NCBI RefSeq assembly: GCF_016864235.1
Contig: NZ_CP045732.1
Span: forward strand, 1,116,001 to 1,180,000
Length of the DNA: 64,000 bases
Origin: Legionella sp. MW5194
GTDB lineage: Bacteria > Pseudomonadota > Gammaproteobacteria > Legionellales > Legionellaceae
Direction of reading: 5' to 3'
Every line of letters begins with the position of its first letter. The first letter of the stretch is position 1. Positions 1 through 8,985 of this stretch are shown here, in pieces. Made by a program: the position numbers and the translations under genes. The notes below the pieces were generated by a model, which was given only the letters and a program-made list of their open reading frames with translations, did no database searches and had not been told where the DNA came from.

Positions 1-511
1 TTTCCAGGGTTTTCGGCAAATCAAGAATGGATTTAGCGCCTGAGCAGACGACGGTCATCGGCGTGGATGACAATTCGATGATGTCGGCAGAAATGTCAAA
101 ACTGTTCTGTACTTCCTGATGAACCCCGCCTATACCGCCGGTGGCGAAAAGGGGAAGGCCGGCTAAATAAGCGCAGTACATGGTCGCAGCGACAGTCGTA
201 CTGGCGGTGAGTTTTTGGCTTAGCACATAGGCTAAATCACGGCGTGATGCTTTCAAGACACCGTTAGCCTGAGCCAGCCTGTCCATGATTTCCTCATCGA
301 TGCCAATGTGAATTTTTCCCTGATGCAGGGCGATAGTCGCCGGAATGGCGCCCTCTTCACGAACGAGCTGCTCCACCAGATGGGCGGTAGCGAGATTATC
401 GGGGTAGGGCATGCCATGCGAAATGATGGTGGATTCGAGGACGACGACGGGTTGTCGATGTGCAATGGCAGAAAATACTTCACTGTGAACATTCCGCAAC
501 TCATGAAACAT
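1..511 (-). CDS. psuG: Pseudouridine-5'-phosphate glycosidase, 3' end cut by window
   Basis: Cleaves pseudouridine 5'-phosphate to uracil and ribose 5-phosphate in the cytoplasm (family knowledge). Reading the minus strand from the ATG at 511 gives MFHELRNVHSEVF, then the family hallmarks VVVLESTIISHGMPYP, GAIPATIA, SRRDLAYV, FATGGIGGVH, FDISADIIEL and VCSGAKSILDLP. These cover about the first 170 residues of a roughly 300-residue family, and the rest lies beyond the window edge. It begins 7 bases after the yggX stop, so the two genes are probably co-transcribed. The reading frame is open throughout and identification is firm. Confidence 0.93.
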   Translation of the reverse strand, partial: MFHELRNVHSEVFSAIAHRQPVVVLESTIISHGMPYPDNLATAHLVEQLVREEGAIPATIALHQGKIHIGIDEEIMDRLAQANGVLKASRRDLAYVLSQKLTASTTVAATMYCAYLAGLPLFATGGIGGVHQEVQNSFDISADIIELSSTPMTVVCSGAKSILDLPKTLE

Positions 512-518
512 ACATCAC

Positions 519-788
519 CTACTCTTCAGGAACAAATCCGGCCGGTTTGGCAGAGCCGTCGCCAAAAAAATAATTCGACATTTCTTTGGTGAGGAATTCG
601 CGCGCCTTGGGGTCAATCAGGCTTAAACGGTATTCATTAATGAGCATGGTTTGATGAGAAAGCCACATGCTCCAGGCTTGTTTTGACACATGATGGTAGA
701 TTTTTTCGCCGAGCTCGCCGGGGAAAGGAGGCGCATCCAGGCCTTCGGCCTCTTGATTTAATTTTGAACAAAAAACGTGTCTGGGCAT
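519..788 (-). CDS. yggX: Fe(2+)-trafficking / oxidative damage protection protein YggX
   Basis: Small cytoplasmic protein of 89 residues, a normal length for the family, implicated in iron trafficking and protection of Fe-S clusters from oxidation. It shows the conserved [14 protein letters not shown] start with the single conserved Cys, then [32 protein letters not shown] and a C-terminal FFGDG segment. The reading frame continues upstream to 851, but homology begins at MPRHVFCSK, so the ATG at 788 is chosen. psuG follows 7 bases downstream. Confidence 0.93.
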   Translation of the reverse strand: MPRHVFCSKLNQEAEGLDAPPFPGELGEKIYHHVSKQAWSMWLSHQTMLINEYRLSLIDPKAREFLTKEMSNYFFGDGSAKPAGFVPEE

Positions 789-866
789 CGTATACCTGCA
801 AATAACAACAAAAGGAGCCCAAATTATGCTGGATTGTGACAGACTCAGCAATGCAATGCTTTAATT

Positions 867-1424
867 TTAATCCGCACGGCATCGCACCTGGGCCAGCATG
901 ATGTGCTGAGACAGCAACTGCTCCTGCTCATTCGTTAATGTTTCAAATTGCACGGCGGTTCTGTACATGCTCTCACCTAAAAACTGGCTGTAAACCACGG
1001 TGGCATCCAGGATGATGGGTACCATTTTCGGTTTGGTATAAATCACTATTTTTAAACGGGTTTTTTCCTTGATTCGATCTTTCGCTTTAAACGCCATACC
1101 GCCCAAGCTGATGTTGACCTTGCGCAAGTGTATTTTTTCACCAATTAACAGGTGGTGTGCCAAATGGTCTATTTTGGCGTTGATAAGATTCAGGTAATGG
1201 GCCATGGTTGGGTCTTTCAAAGCGATTTCCTGAGTGAGCTCGGACAACTCGTAGTCAAGGCTTTGAAAATATTGGGTCGTTTCCACGTAACGCTGGCCAT
1301 TCTGCCCCAATAGCTCATCGGTGATTGATTTATCTGAAAAAAAACCGCCTGGCTGCAGGATTTTGTAATCAAAATAAATCTGATCATCAATGCGAAAGTG
1401 CTGTCGTCGTTCATGTACAGGCAT
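867..1424 (-). CDS. PilZ-domain protein (probable c-di-GMP receptor)
   Basis: Protein of 185 residues. The N-terminus has an Arg-rich RRQHFRI motif and the C-terminal half has VNISLGGMAF. Together these match the two PilZ signatures (RxxxR and D/NxSxxG) used to bind cyclic di-GMP, although they are spaced further apart than usual because of a roughly 90-residue helical insert. The ATG at 1424 is preferred over an upstream GTG at 1430 because GAGGAG lies 7 bases before it. A diguanylate cyclase gene lies elsewhere in the window (46047). Target and output are unknown. Confidence 0.75.
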   Translation of the reverse strand: MPVHERRQHFRIDDQIYFDYKILQPGGFFSDKSITDELLGQNGQRYVETTQYFQSLDYELSELTQEIALKDPTMAHYLNLINAKIDHLAHHLLIGEKIHLRKVNISLGGMAFKAKDRIKEKTRLKIVIYTKPKMVPIILDATVVYSQFLGESMYRTAVQFETLTNEQEQLLSQHIMLAQVRCRAD

Positions 1425-1462
1425 AATCACTCCTCAAGTCCCTTTTGAAAGTGCTGTTACAG

Positions 1463-4096
1463 TTATTTCACCTCTACGCTGATGGTAGTCGGTGATATTT
1501 CCTGTTTCTCTACTTCCTCCTCTCTATTAGTATTAGCCATAGACACGGATTTTTCTAATTTTTCTTGCTGTTGCTTCAGTTGTTGCTGTTGAATGGTGAG
1601 GGGATCAATGTCATCGAGGCGTTCATCTTTTGATTGATTGCCTTTGGCTACAGGGCCTAAGACCGCTTTCAAGGGCATTCTGAAAGCGTTCATCGTCTCT
1701 GCGCCCGCTTTTGCGACCTTGGCGCTGGCATCAATGGCCGAATGATGATCGGTTGCCCGTTGATACTCGGTAATGCAGTCCTGAAGGAACTTTTTAAATT
1801 CCGGTGAATTCCATTTTTTAGTTTCAATGGCTGTCTCCATGACGCGATTGAAGGTGTTTATCTGATCCAATTTTAATGCAGCACTGAAGGCCTCATCCAG
1901 ATTGTCGGGTAATTCCTGAGCGGGAATTATGCGGCGCAATTGCTGCTGGATATCAAATTGAAATTTCTTGCGCACATGCATGGCAAACCCTTTGTCTTTG
2001 GCTGTATTGATGAATTCAAGCAGTTCAGCATCGACGGTATTAATGGCCTTTAGTTTACTTTGGACACTGGGCTCCTTTTCTCCGGTTTGAGCCATGAATT
2101 GTTTATACTCTTGCATCAGGGAAATGATGCGTGTGCGATGCCCCTCGCCATAGGCATTGCCAATGGCCTGCAAGTTACCCAGATGAAGGTAGTCTGTATT
2201 TAAAAGCCCCTCGAGATGCGTTTCCGGGTAAAGCATGGTTTCCTGAAGCGCCGCCAGCTCTTTCACCGAGATGGTCATGTGCGTGAGTTCAAACTCATTG
2301 CGGTGAGGGATAATGGTTAAAGAAGGCGCCCCGTGCCGTTTGATAAAACTAACCATTTGCGGTGGAATGATGGAGGAAAAAGCCAAAAGCACCTTGCCGT
2401 CATTTTGACTCTGCCCGGGAAGAAATTTCATGTAAGTAAGCTGGATTTCATTGCGGTAAGTCCAGGGATTGCGATAGGGTCGTCCTTCGTCATTAAATAA
2501 GACTGGATTATTGAGCAATTTTTCGAGGATAAGGCCCTTGGCCATGCCGTTATAACTGATTTTTTCGGCGCCCGGGAAGGTTTCCGGGATTTTGTCTATC
2601 CGGCTTTTGACGCTTTGTCTGATAAGCTCGGCATCTTTTTGAAGCGCGGCCACCTGCTTGATTTCACTTTTTATTTCTTTTGCCTCACTGGAAGTGGCAT
2701 TGTCCAGCGATTTTTTCAGCTTCTCAATGTGGGCGGCGTGACGGCTGATGGTTAAATCAAGATAAGCCAGCATGCGATTCTCATTCCTCATCACCGTCAG
2801 CAGGCTATTGAATTTTTCATGGAATGCCGAGTCTTCAATCAAGGTTCGGTTGCGACCCTGGCCATGACGGGTATGTTTGACTAAAAATTCATTGGGCTGA
2901 AGGCTTAAACGGCTATCCAGTTTCAGTTTATCGCCCGGCATGACCACCATATCAAACATGAACAGGCTTCTACTGTTGCGCAAGGCTTTGTTTTGTTTGT
3001 AACCGCCGACAAAATCCGGATCACTGCAAAGGTAGAATACGCCAATGCCTTTACCAAAATCGTGAATGAATACATTGGATTGTAAACCTGAACCCACGGG
3101 ATCAATCGTGGCATAATGTTCATAGGTCTGGGAGCCGGTCAATCCCGCTTTGAACACTTTACCGTGGGCGAAATCTTTCAGCAGGCGAATGTCATCGAAG
3201 GGGACAAACAGCGCCGGTTTTCCATTGTACATCACCATGGAGGATTGTGTGGTATCCAGTCCGCACAGGCGGGAAAAATTGAGTGCCAGGGCTTCGCGCT
3301 GGACTTCTTCAATTTTACCGTGCTTGGGCAATTTTAAAATGGCTTGCGTGCTGAGCTTGTAATCGTTACGATGGTCCAGGTAATCCTGCACGGCAGTCGG
3401 AGCCTTTGTTGCGAGGCTGGTTAACTGGCTTGTGACTTTCGACAGACTAACCAGCGATACTTTTTCAGTGACTCCGCCGGCTGATTCAGCCAACTCGCAA
3501 TAGTTTAAAGCAGGGCCGTTTTCATTAGGAATTTGAATGATTTTCAATTGATTAATTTTGTACAAATCTTCCAACAGGATCAATTGCGTACGGAACTTTT
3601 CAAGATTGTCCTTGTCGTTTAATGATTCAGCCACCCTTATATTATTCTTAATAATTTCAATACTTTTTTGGACGGTTGCGGTGTTTTTTGAGTCAAATTT
3701 TTCAAATTCAGGGTATGTTTTCAGTAGCTTGTCCAGTACATTACGCGCGTTGTCAATCAGGGGATCCAGCATTTGCTGAGCCCCGGGATTGGATTTCGTC
3801 ACACGCTGGTAATAGTCAGGTTGCGGTAGCTGACTGATTGCCTGGCGATCGGTGGCGGATCGCATGGCAGGGTAATCCACTTTTTCAATCGTGGGCGGGC
3901 TGCCGGCGCGAAGTTCCAAACCGCTTTTAAGCACATGGGTTAACAATTGCCATTGATTGATGTCCTGATCTAAGGTTGCAAAATGAATCACAGGGTCAAA
4001 ATCAGCCAATTGGTCAAGACTGTTGCCCAGCTTACCAAACAGGGGCATCGTTTTAATCGCCTCGTCCGAAAGTGCCTTATCCAGTGGGGGGGGCAC
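1463..4096 (-). CDS. Large hypothetical protein, candidate Dot/Icm effector; start affected by poly-C tract
   Basis: No recognised enzyme domain in about 877 residues. The only in-frame start near the 5' end is a GTG at 4096 directly in front of an eight-C run. A better start, the ATG at 4154 (MPLSEQSKIAILKRFL), is in a different frame and joins this one only if the run has seven C. Coiled-coil-like stretches lie around residues 450-510 (DLTISRHAAHIEKLKKSL). The last 60 residues are Gln/Glu/Lys rich and include REEEVEKQE, resembling the Glu-rich E-block of Legionella Dot/Icm substrates. Secretion is inference and no function is assigned. Confidence 0.6.
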   Translation of the reverse strand: MPPPLDKALSDEAIKTMPLFGKLGNSLDQLADFDPVIHFATLDQDINQWQLLTHVLKSGLELRAGSPPTIEKVDYPAMRSATDRQAISQLPQPDYYQRVTKSNPGAQQMLDPLIDNARNVLDKLLKTYPEFEKFDSKNTATVQKSIEIIKNNIRVAESLNDKDNLEKFRTQLILLEDLYKINQLKIIQIPNENGPALNYCELAESAGGVTEKVSLVSLSKVTSQLTSLATKAPTAVQDYLDHRNDYKLSTQAILKLPKHGKIEEVQREALALNFSRLCGLDTTQSSMVMYNGKPALFVPFDDIRLLKDFAHGKVFKAGLTGSQTYEHYATIDPVGSGLQSNVFIHDFGKGIGVFYLCSDPDFVGGYKQNKALRNSRSLFMFDMVVMPGDKLKLDSRLSLQPNEFLVKHTRHGQGRNRTLIEDSAFHEKFNSLLTVMRNENRMLAYLDLTISRHAAHIEKLKKSLDNATSSEAKEIKSEIKQVAALQKDAELIRQSVKSRIDKIPETFPGAEKISYNGMAKGLILEKLLNNPVLFNDEGRPYRNPWTYRNEIQLTYMKFLPGQSQNDGKVLLAFSSIIPPQMVSFIKRHGAPSLTIIPHRNEFELTHMTISVKELAALQETMLYPETHLEGLLNTDYLHLGNLQAIGNAYGEGHRTRIISLMQEYKQFMAQTGEKEPSVQSKLKAINTVDAELLEFINTAKDKGFAMHVRKKFQFDIQQQLRRIIPAQELPDNLDEAFSAALKLDQINTFNRVMETAIETKKWNSPEFKKFLQDCITEYQRATDHHSAIDASAKVAKAGAETMNAFRMPLKAVLGPVAKGNQSKDERLDDIDPLTIQQQQLKQQQEKLEKSVSMANTNREEEVEKQEISPTTISVEVK
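4086..4093 (-). repeat. Eight-base homopolymer (C8 on the coding strand)
   Basis: G8 on the plus strand, so C8 in the coding direction of the large minus-strand gene. The ATG frame opened at 4154 runs 25 codons through the tract and stops at 4077-4079. Removing one C (or adding two) would fuse it to the long downstream frame. This fits a slippage-prone contingency tract, a recent frameshift, or a base-count error in the assembly. Confidence 0.8.
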
Positions 4097-4303
4097 TGTT
4101 TTCCGTGAGAAAACGTTTCAGGATGGCAATTTTGCTTTGCTCTGACAGGGGCATACTGTTCTCAGGTAGAATAAAGAAGGATTATTGTAAATATGGGTTA
4201 TTATTTGCTATTTAATTGCCCTTCATGGGAAAAATATGTGCAAAGAATGTTAATTTGTAGTTAAATTAGAGTATATTTGCGGGCTTTAAGCATTGAGGTA
4301 TTC

Positions 4304-5179
4304 ATGACGGATGACAATTCCCCTTCCATTGATGATTTGCTGCACGAGAAAGCGTTTGAGGCAGTAATTGCCCTGCTATCGTCGTGGAGCGCCAGCAAAC
4401 TGGCAGAGTTTTGCATGAAATCGCCTGATCTTTATGACATTCTGAAATCGAATGCGTTTGATGAGTTTTGGAAAGAGCGACGCCAGACAATCAGTAAATA
4501 TGCCTTTAAAGCTCAGCATGGGGTCTGTGATGCCGATTTGACGGTGGGGCATACGCTTTATCTGCTGGCTCAACGTGAGAAAGCGCAAGGAAATCTGCAG
4601 CGTTATCAGGAGTATTTGAGTCAGGCGTTAAATTGTCACTCCATTCATGCCGCTCAAAGCTGGGTTCATGAAATTGTTATCGCCGCCGATAAGCCAGACC
4701 TGAATTTTATACAGACATTTGCCGCCATACTCTACAGCCGGGAAAGTCTGGCGAAGCGGCATGGGACCCCCGGTTATCTGTTGTTGGCCAATGGTTATTT
4801 TCATTTGCTGCACGCCCTGACCCAAATCAACAGGGAAGCGTCCCCCAATGAATGGAAAACGCAATACGAAGGCAGTCTCTTTTCATTATGGAAGTCGCTT
4901 TTCCTGGCAAGGCAGGCTGAAAAGCAATCAACCGAGGCCATTCATAATGCCTATTATGGTTGTGGCCTTAAGAACAGTAATCCCTTTTCCCTGGAAACGA
5001 TTGATGCCATGCTGGAAAAATGCGATGAATTGCATGATTATCCAGCATTGCGTGAGCGGGCCAGGCATGCCGCGGTGCTCGCCGGCAAGCCGGAAAACGC
5101 ATTGACTCTTTGGGCGTCTGCTCAGGCCAAGGTTGAGCAACCGTGCAAGCAGGATGTTTTTAAATCCCCCAAAATGTAG
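4304..5179 (+). CDS. Hypothetical protein of a Legionella-type family
   Basis: A 291-residue protein beginning MTDDNSPSIDDLLHEK. The frame opens at 4277, but GAGGT sits 6 bases before the ATG at 4304, which is therefore preferred. It looks soluble and all-helical, with TPR-like spacing in QREKAQGNLQRYQEYLSQAL and similar helices, and has no signal peptide or membrane segment. It resembles the Legionella DUF5630 group from memory, but this could not be checked. It is divergent from the large gene at 1463-4096 and convergent with the next gene, with a hairpin between the stops. Confidence 0.65.
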   Translation: MTDDNSPSIDDLLHEKAFEAVIALLSSWSASKLAEFCMKSPDLYDILKSNAFDEFWKERRQTISKYAFKAQHGVCDADLTVGHTLYLLAQREKAQGNLQRYQEYLSQALNCHSIHAAQSWVHEIVIAADKPDLNFIQTFAAILYSRESLAKRHGTPGYLLLANGYFHLLHALTQINREASPNEWKTQYEGSLFSLWKSLFLARQAEKQSTEAIHNAYYGCGLKNSNPFSLETIDAMLEKCDELHDYPALRERARHAAVLAGKPENALTLWASAQAKVEQPCKQDVFKSPKM

Positions 5180-5183
5180 TGCT

Positions 5184-5210
5184 GCATGGCCTGAGCGCAT
5201 CAGGCCATGC
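5184..5210. terminator. Hairpin between convergent genes
   Basis: An 11-bp perfect inverted repeat, GCATGGCCTGA / TCAGGCCATGC, with a 5-base loop, lies in the 34-base gap between two convergent stop codons. It has no T-tract on either side. It probably acts as a weak bidirectional terminator or protects both 3' ends. Confidence 0.55.
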
Positions 5211-5213
5211 GGA

Positions 5214-6647
5214 TTAAGGCCCCATGCATTCTGCTTTGCTCTCAGACGCCACTTCCATGGTGTCTAAGGTTTTTACTGGCGTAAAAAATTGAGGCCCGGG
5301 CTGTTTACCTTTGGATGAGGGCGTAAAACGATAATGACTGGAATCCCGGATAAAATTGTACAGGTGTTTTAAAAAATTAAGGTGGGTATGGTAACCGAGA
5401 ACCTCCTGCAACGAGGGTTTGGTGGACGCGGGTACTTCGGGACACAGCGCATGCAGCTGCTGGTTGGCGTATTCCTTGTTAATTCTGCCCCATTCTTTGA
5501 AAATAAGGTCGGCATGCTTTAAAGTAAAATTTTTGAAAAAGGGGTTGTTCTTACTGGCATGAAGAAACAGATTGCCGATTAAAAACAACGATAAAACCCG
5601 CGTTTCCTTGTAGTTGGAGGGGTGGGCCGACATGACGGTGGGGAGCAGTAACTTCAAAGGCATGACCACGGTATCAATATTGGCAGCCACAAAAAAAAGA
5701 TTCCAACTGGTGTATAGATCCCGCCATTGCGGATGAACATGGAACTGGGATACCAGCTTTTTTGAGTTATCGATTTTTAAGTCGGGGATTAATTCATAAC
5801 GGCCGTCGTCTTTTCGATGGGTGCCTTCCGGCAATAGCGTGCTGAAGTAATCGCATTGATTCATGTACTGTTGCTGTTCCATGATTTGGATGAGACCAAT
5901 CCCGGATTCTGCATTGTCAATTCCGCCATTGTCTTTGGCATGGCCGGTTGCGTCTTCCCAGGCCGCCTCAAGGATATTTAATCCCATCACCGGGACTGTT
6001 TTTCCTGATAACGCCTTCGGTTCTGCTGTTTCGATCCAGGAATTGGTACCGGACAGGCCGTTCTCCCTGATAAACTGATCCAGGGCTTCCTGGGTTTCTT
6101 TCTCCTCACCCATGGAGCGGTGAAAGAGGACGGTCAGCATCACCGGTTTAATGGAAACCATTTTCAATCGCTCAAACATGGTCGCGTTATAGGGTACGCC
6201 AAAAATAAAGTCAGCGAGGGGGTTTCCGGGAAATCGATTGCCGCTCAATTTAACTAAATGAGCATAGACATCTTTGGCAAAGCGTTTGCTGTTGGCCATG
6301 GTGACTAACATGGCTTCGAAAAGAAACAGCAGGTTCAGTTGCAATTCGAGTTTGGATGCTATCGAATCCAGGTCGGCATCTGTAATCAACCCCTTCTCTT
6401 CAATAAAGGCCAGGAGTTGACAAAGAGGCTCATTATTGATGAGGGCATTTTTAAGGTACTGAGTAAGCTTGGTTAAGTCGCTTTTCTCTGAGAGCACTTT
6501 GACGATAAATTCGGCGAATTCTATGTCTTTCGTATCCAGATCATCCAGTTTTAACTCGGTTAAAATCTTGTTAATCAGAAAGGGGTCGGATTTTTGAGGT
6601 AGAATTTTTTCTATTTTGGCTAAAAAATTTTCTGCACTTTTTTTCAT
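5214..6647 (-). CDS. Hypothetical protein, 477 residues
   Basis: Unrecognised protein starting MKKSAENFLAKIEK, with AGGAAG just upstream of the ATG. It is mostly helical. Hydrophobic stretches (LQLNLLFLFEAMLVTMA near residue 100, LFLIGNLFLH near 360) look like buried helices rather than clear membrane segments. A central motif, SQFHVHPQWRDLYTSWN, is rich in aromatic and His residues. The C-terminus is disordered-looking (SSKGKQPGPQFF). Length, lack of known domains and neighbours make a secreted effector possible, but nothing shows it directly. Confidence 0.6.
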   Translation of the reverse strand: MKKSAENFLAKIEKILPQKSDPFLINKILTELKLDDLDTKDIEFAEFIVKVLSEKSDLTKLTQYLKNALINNEPLCQLLAFIEEKGLITDADLDSIASKLELQLNLLFLFEAMLVTMANSKRFAKDVYAHLVKLSGNRFPGNPLADFIFGVPYNATMFERLKMVSIKPVMLTVLFHRSMGEEKETQEALDQFIRENGLSGTNSWIETAEPKALSGKTVPVMGLNILEAAWEDATGHAKDNGGIDNAESGIGLIQIMEQQQYMNQCDYFSTLLPEGTHRKDDGRYELIPDLKIDNSKKLVSQFHVHPQWRDLYTSWNLFFVAANIDTVVMPLKLLLPTVMSAHPSNYKETRVLSLFLIGNLFLHASKNNPFFKNFTLKHADLIFKEWGRINKEYANQQLHALCPEVPASTKPSLQEVLGYHTHLNFLKHLYNFIRDSSHYRFTPSSKGKQPGPQFFTPVKTLDTMEVASESKAECMGP

Positions 6648-6815
6648 GTTGTTTCTTCCTGTTCGTTGGATGCGGATTCATTTAACCCTATTTTTCTTAA
6701 GGAAATGTTAACAGGGCAGCAGGCCGGGATGAATAAACGCAGGATTTGTGCAATGCGAGCTATATCTTGCGGCGCTTTTTCACTACAATAGATTTTTATC
6801 AAAAAAAAACCATCC

Positions 6816-8060
6816 ATGTTCAAACCATTGGCATTTTATATCGGGTTGCGATATACCCGGGCAAAAAAGAGAAATCATTTTGTGTCGTTTATTTCGTTAA
6901 GCTCCATGCTTGGAATTGCCCTGGGGGTGATGGTTTTAATCACGGTTTTATCGGTGATGAATGGGTTTGATGAAGAAATCCATAAACGTTTTTTTGGTAT
7001 GGCCCCTGAGATTACCGTCAGCGGGCTCGATGGCAAAATCAGTAACTGGCAGGCCCTCGATAAAAAACTGATGACTTTCCCGGATGTAAAAGCGGTGGCC
7101 CCTTACGTTGGTGCTCAGGGCCTGTTGACGCATGACGGCCAGGTTCTTCCCATTGTATTAACCGGGGTATTGCCTGAAAAAGAACAGGCAGTGACCCACC
7201 TTAAGGAAAAAATGCTGGCAGGGGAGCTCGCTGATTTAAAGCATTTTGGTTTAATCCTTGGGCGGGGGCTTGCGGACAGTCTGGGCTTGATGATTGGCGA
7301 TAAGGTAACCATCATGATTCCTCAGGCGACGGTGACGCCCGCGGGAATGATTCCCCGTTTTAAACGCTTTACGGTAGTCGGGGTTTTTTCGGCCGGAACT
7401 GGATTTAATTTCGATACCAAGCTCGCCTTCATTAACCTTGGCGATGCCCAGAAATTGCTGCAATTGGGCGACCAGGTCAGCGGCGTGAAAATGAAAATCA
7501 AGGAAATTTATAAGGCACCGGAATTATCTCATGAAATCAGCAAGAGGCTGGGTGATGGCTATGAAGTAGGCAATTGGACTGAGCAATTTGGCCCCTTTTT
7601 CCAGGCCGTCAAGATGGAAAAAACCATGATGTTTCTCATCCTGCTGCTCATCATCGCCGTGGCTGCGTTTAATCTGGTCTCGTCCCTGGTCATGGTGGTC
7701 AATGACAAGCAGGCAGAAATCGCCATCTTACGAACCATTGGCGCTACGCCATCGATGATCCTTAAAATTTTTATCGTCCAGGGCTTGATGGTCGGGGTTG
7801 TCGGCACCTTGCTGGGACTTATCGGGGGTATTATTTTAGCCAGTAATGCCACAGCCATTGTGAATCACCTGCAATCACTTTTCCATGTTCAGGTCTTGTC
7901 GTCCAGTATTTATTTTGTCGATTACCTTCCTTCAAAAATCATGTGGGTCGATCTGGTGCAGATTTGCGGTTTGGCGTTATTAATGAGCTTTATCGCCACC
8001 ATTTACCCGGCCTGGCGTGCGTCCAGAACCGTTATTGCGGAGGCTTTGCATTATGAGTGA
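6816..8060 (+). CDS. lolC: Lipoprotein-releasing system permease (LolC/LolE, probably LolF type)
   Basis: Inner-membrane permease of the ABC machine that releases lipoproteins to the LolA chaperone. At 414 residues it has the family layout: an N-terminal membrane helix (about residues 22-48, [21 protein letters not shown]), a periplasmic domain to about 265, then three FtsX-type helices. The N-terminal [19 protein letters not shown] motif is characteristic. Its stop overlaps the lolD start by 8 bases, indicating translational coupling. Only one permease gene is present, so it may work as a LolF homodimer. Confidence 0.92.
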   Translation: MFKPLAFYIGLRYTRAKKRNHFVSFISLSSMLGIALGVMVLITVLSVMNGFDEEIHKRFFGMAPEITVSGLDGKISNWQALDKKLMTFPDVKAVAPYVGAQGLLTHDGQVLPIVLTGVLPEKEQAVTHLKEKMLAGELADLKHFGLILGRGLADSLGLMIGDKVTIMIPQATVTPAGMIPRFKRFTVVGVFSAGTGFNFDTKLAFINLGDAQKLLQLGDQVSGVKMKIKEIYKAPELSHEISKRLGDGYEVGNWTEQFGPFFQAVKMEKTMMFLILLLIIAVAAFNLVSSLVMVVNDKQAEIAILRTIGATPSMILKIFIVQGLMVGVVGTLLGLIGGIILASNATAIVNHLQSLFHVQVLSSSIYFVDYLPSKIMWVDLVQICGLALLMSFIATIYPAWRASRTVIAEALHYE

Positions 8061-8730
8061 AACCATTTTTTCCTGTGAGCGCCTCAGCAAATCCTACCAT
8101 GACGGGACGTCCGTTGTTCCTGTGCTTAACGGCATTGATTTTGCAGTGCAAGCCGGTGATCGAATTGCCGTTGTGGGGCCATCGGGATCGGGGAAGAGCA
8201 CCCTGTTGCACCTTCTCGGTGGTCTCGATAAACCCAGTGAAGGACAGGTACGCATGCAGGGAGTCGATTGGCAGTCCCTGACTGAAAAAAAGCGTTGCCA
8301 GCTTCGCAATCAGAAATTGGGCTTTGTCTACCAGTTTCATCATTTACTGCCTGAATTTTCCGCCCTTGAAAACGTGGCCATGCCCCTTTTACTGGGCGAT
8401 CAATCGATAACGGACGCCCGTGAGCAGGCGTTATTAATGCTTGACAAGGTGGGGCTGGCTCACCGGGTGACGCATAAGCCTGCGCAGCTGTCTGGCGGCG
8501 AACGGCAGCGTGTGGCCATTGCCCGTGCTTTGGTGCACCAGCCCCAGTGCGTGCTCGCGGATGAACCCACGGGCAATCTGGATCATGCCACGGCCGTGAA
8601 AATTTTTGAGCTGATGCTTAAGCTCAATGAGCAGTTTAATACCGCCCTGGTTATCGTCACGCATGATAAGCAGTTGGCTGAGCGAATGGATAAACGCTAT
8701 GCCATTCAGGATGGTCGTTTATTTTCATAA
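8053..8730 (+). CDS. lolD: Lipoprotein-releasing ABC transporter ATPase LolD
   Basis: Cytoplasmic ATPase subunit of the Lol exporter, 225 residues. It shows Walker [10 protein letters not shown] (residues about 42-50), the Q-loop region [16 protein letters not shown], the ABC signature [15 protein letters not shown] and Walker [13 protein letters not shown], followed by the switch His in [10 protein letters not shown]. The start [15 protein letters not shown] lies inside the end of lolC; a longer frame from 8017 is only read-through of that gene. It forms an operon with lolC and perhaps the small gene after it. Confidence 0.95.
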   Translation: MSETIFSCERLSKSYHDGTSVVPVLNGIDFAVQAGDRIAVVGPSGSGKSTLLHLLGGLDKPSEGQVRMQGVDWQSLTEKKRCQLRNQKLGFVYQFHHLLPEFSALENVAMPLLLGDQSITDAREQALLMLDKVGLAHRVTHKPAQLSGGERQRVAIARALVHQPQCVLADEPTGNLDHATAVKIFELMLKLNEQFNTALVIVTHDKQLAERMDKRYAIQDGRLFS

Positions 8731-8742
8731 ATGGAGAAATGA

Positions 8743-8985
8743 ATGTGTAAAGGTGACAACATGCCCAAATCACTCAACCATGAGGATTTTCCAGCCGTGA
8801 ACCGAATTAAACACTTGCATCAGGTGCGTAAGCAAGTCGTTGATTTTGGCGAAATTATTGGGCAAAGGGGCCCGTCCTTTTTTCATCCGGAAATCAGCCG
8901 GGTTAAATTCAATGACAGGCAGTTTGAAAATCTGAGCGATGCAGACCTGGCGCCGTTGCCTGCGCCAGGTTCAGCCGGCTGTTAA
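8743..8985 (+). CDS. Small hypothetical protein
   Basis: An 80-residue frame 12 bases after lolD with GGAG well placed before its ATG. A second ATG at 8761 ([10 protein letters not shown], 74 residues) also has a good site, AAGGTGA. It is charged, with no signal peptide, and ends [11 protein letters not shown]. Its stop overlaps the stop of asnS on the other strand by 3-4 bases. It probably belongs to the lolCD transcript. It is a real gene by position and ribosome site, but no family is recognised. Confidence 0.5.
   Translation: MCKGDNMPKSLNHEDFPAVNRIKHLHQVRKQVVDFGEIIGQRGPSFFHPEISRVKFNDRQFENLSDADLAPLPAPGSAGC

Noticed and set aside
308-592. Plus-strand frame of 94 codons across psuG and yggX
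   Set aside because: Both minus-strand genes have clear families here; the plus frame has none.
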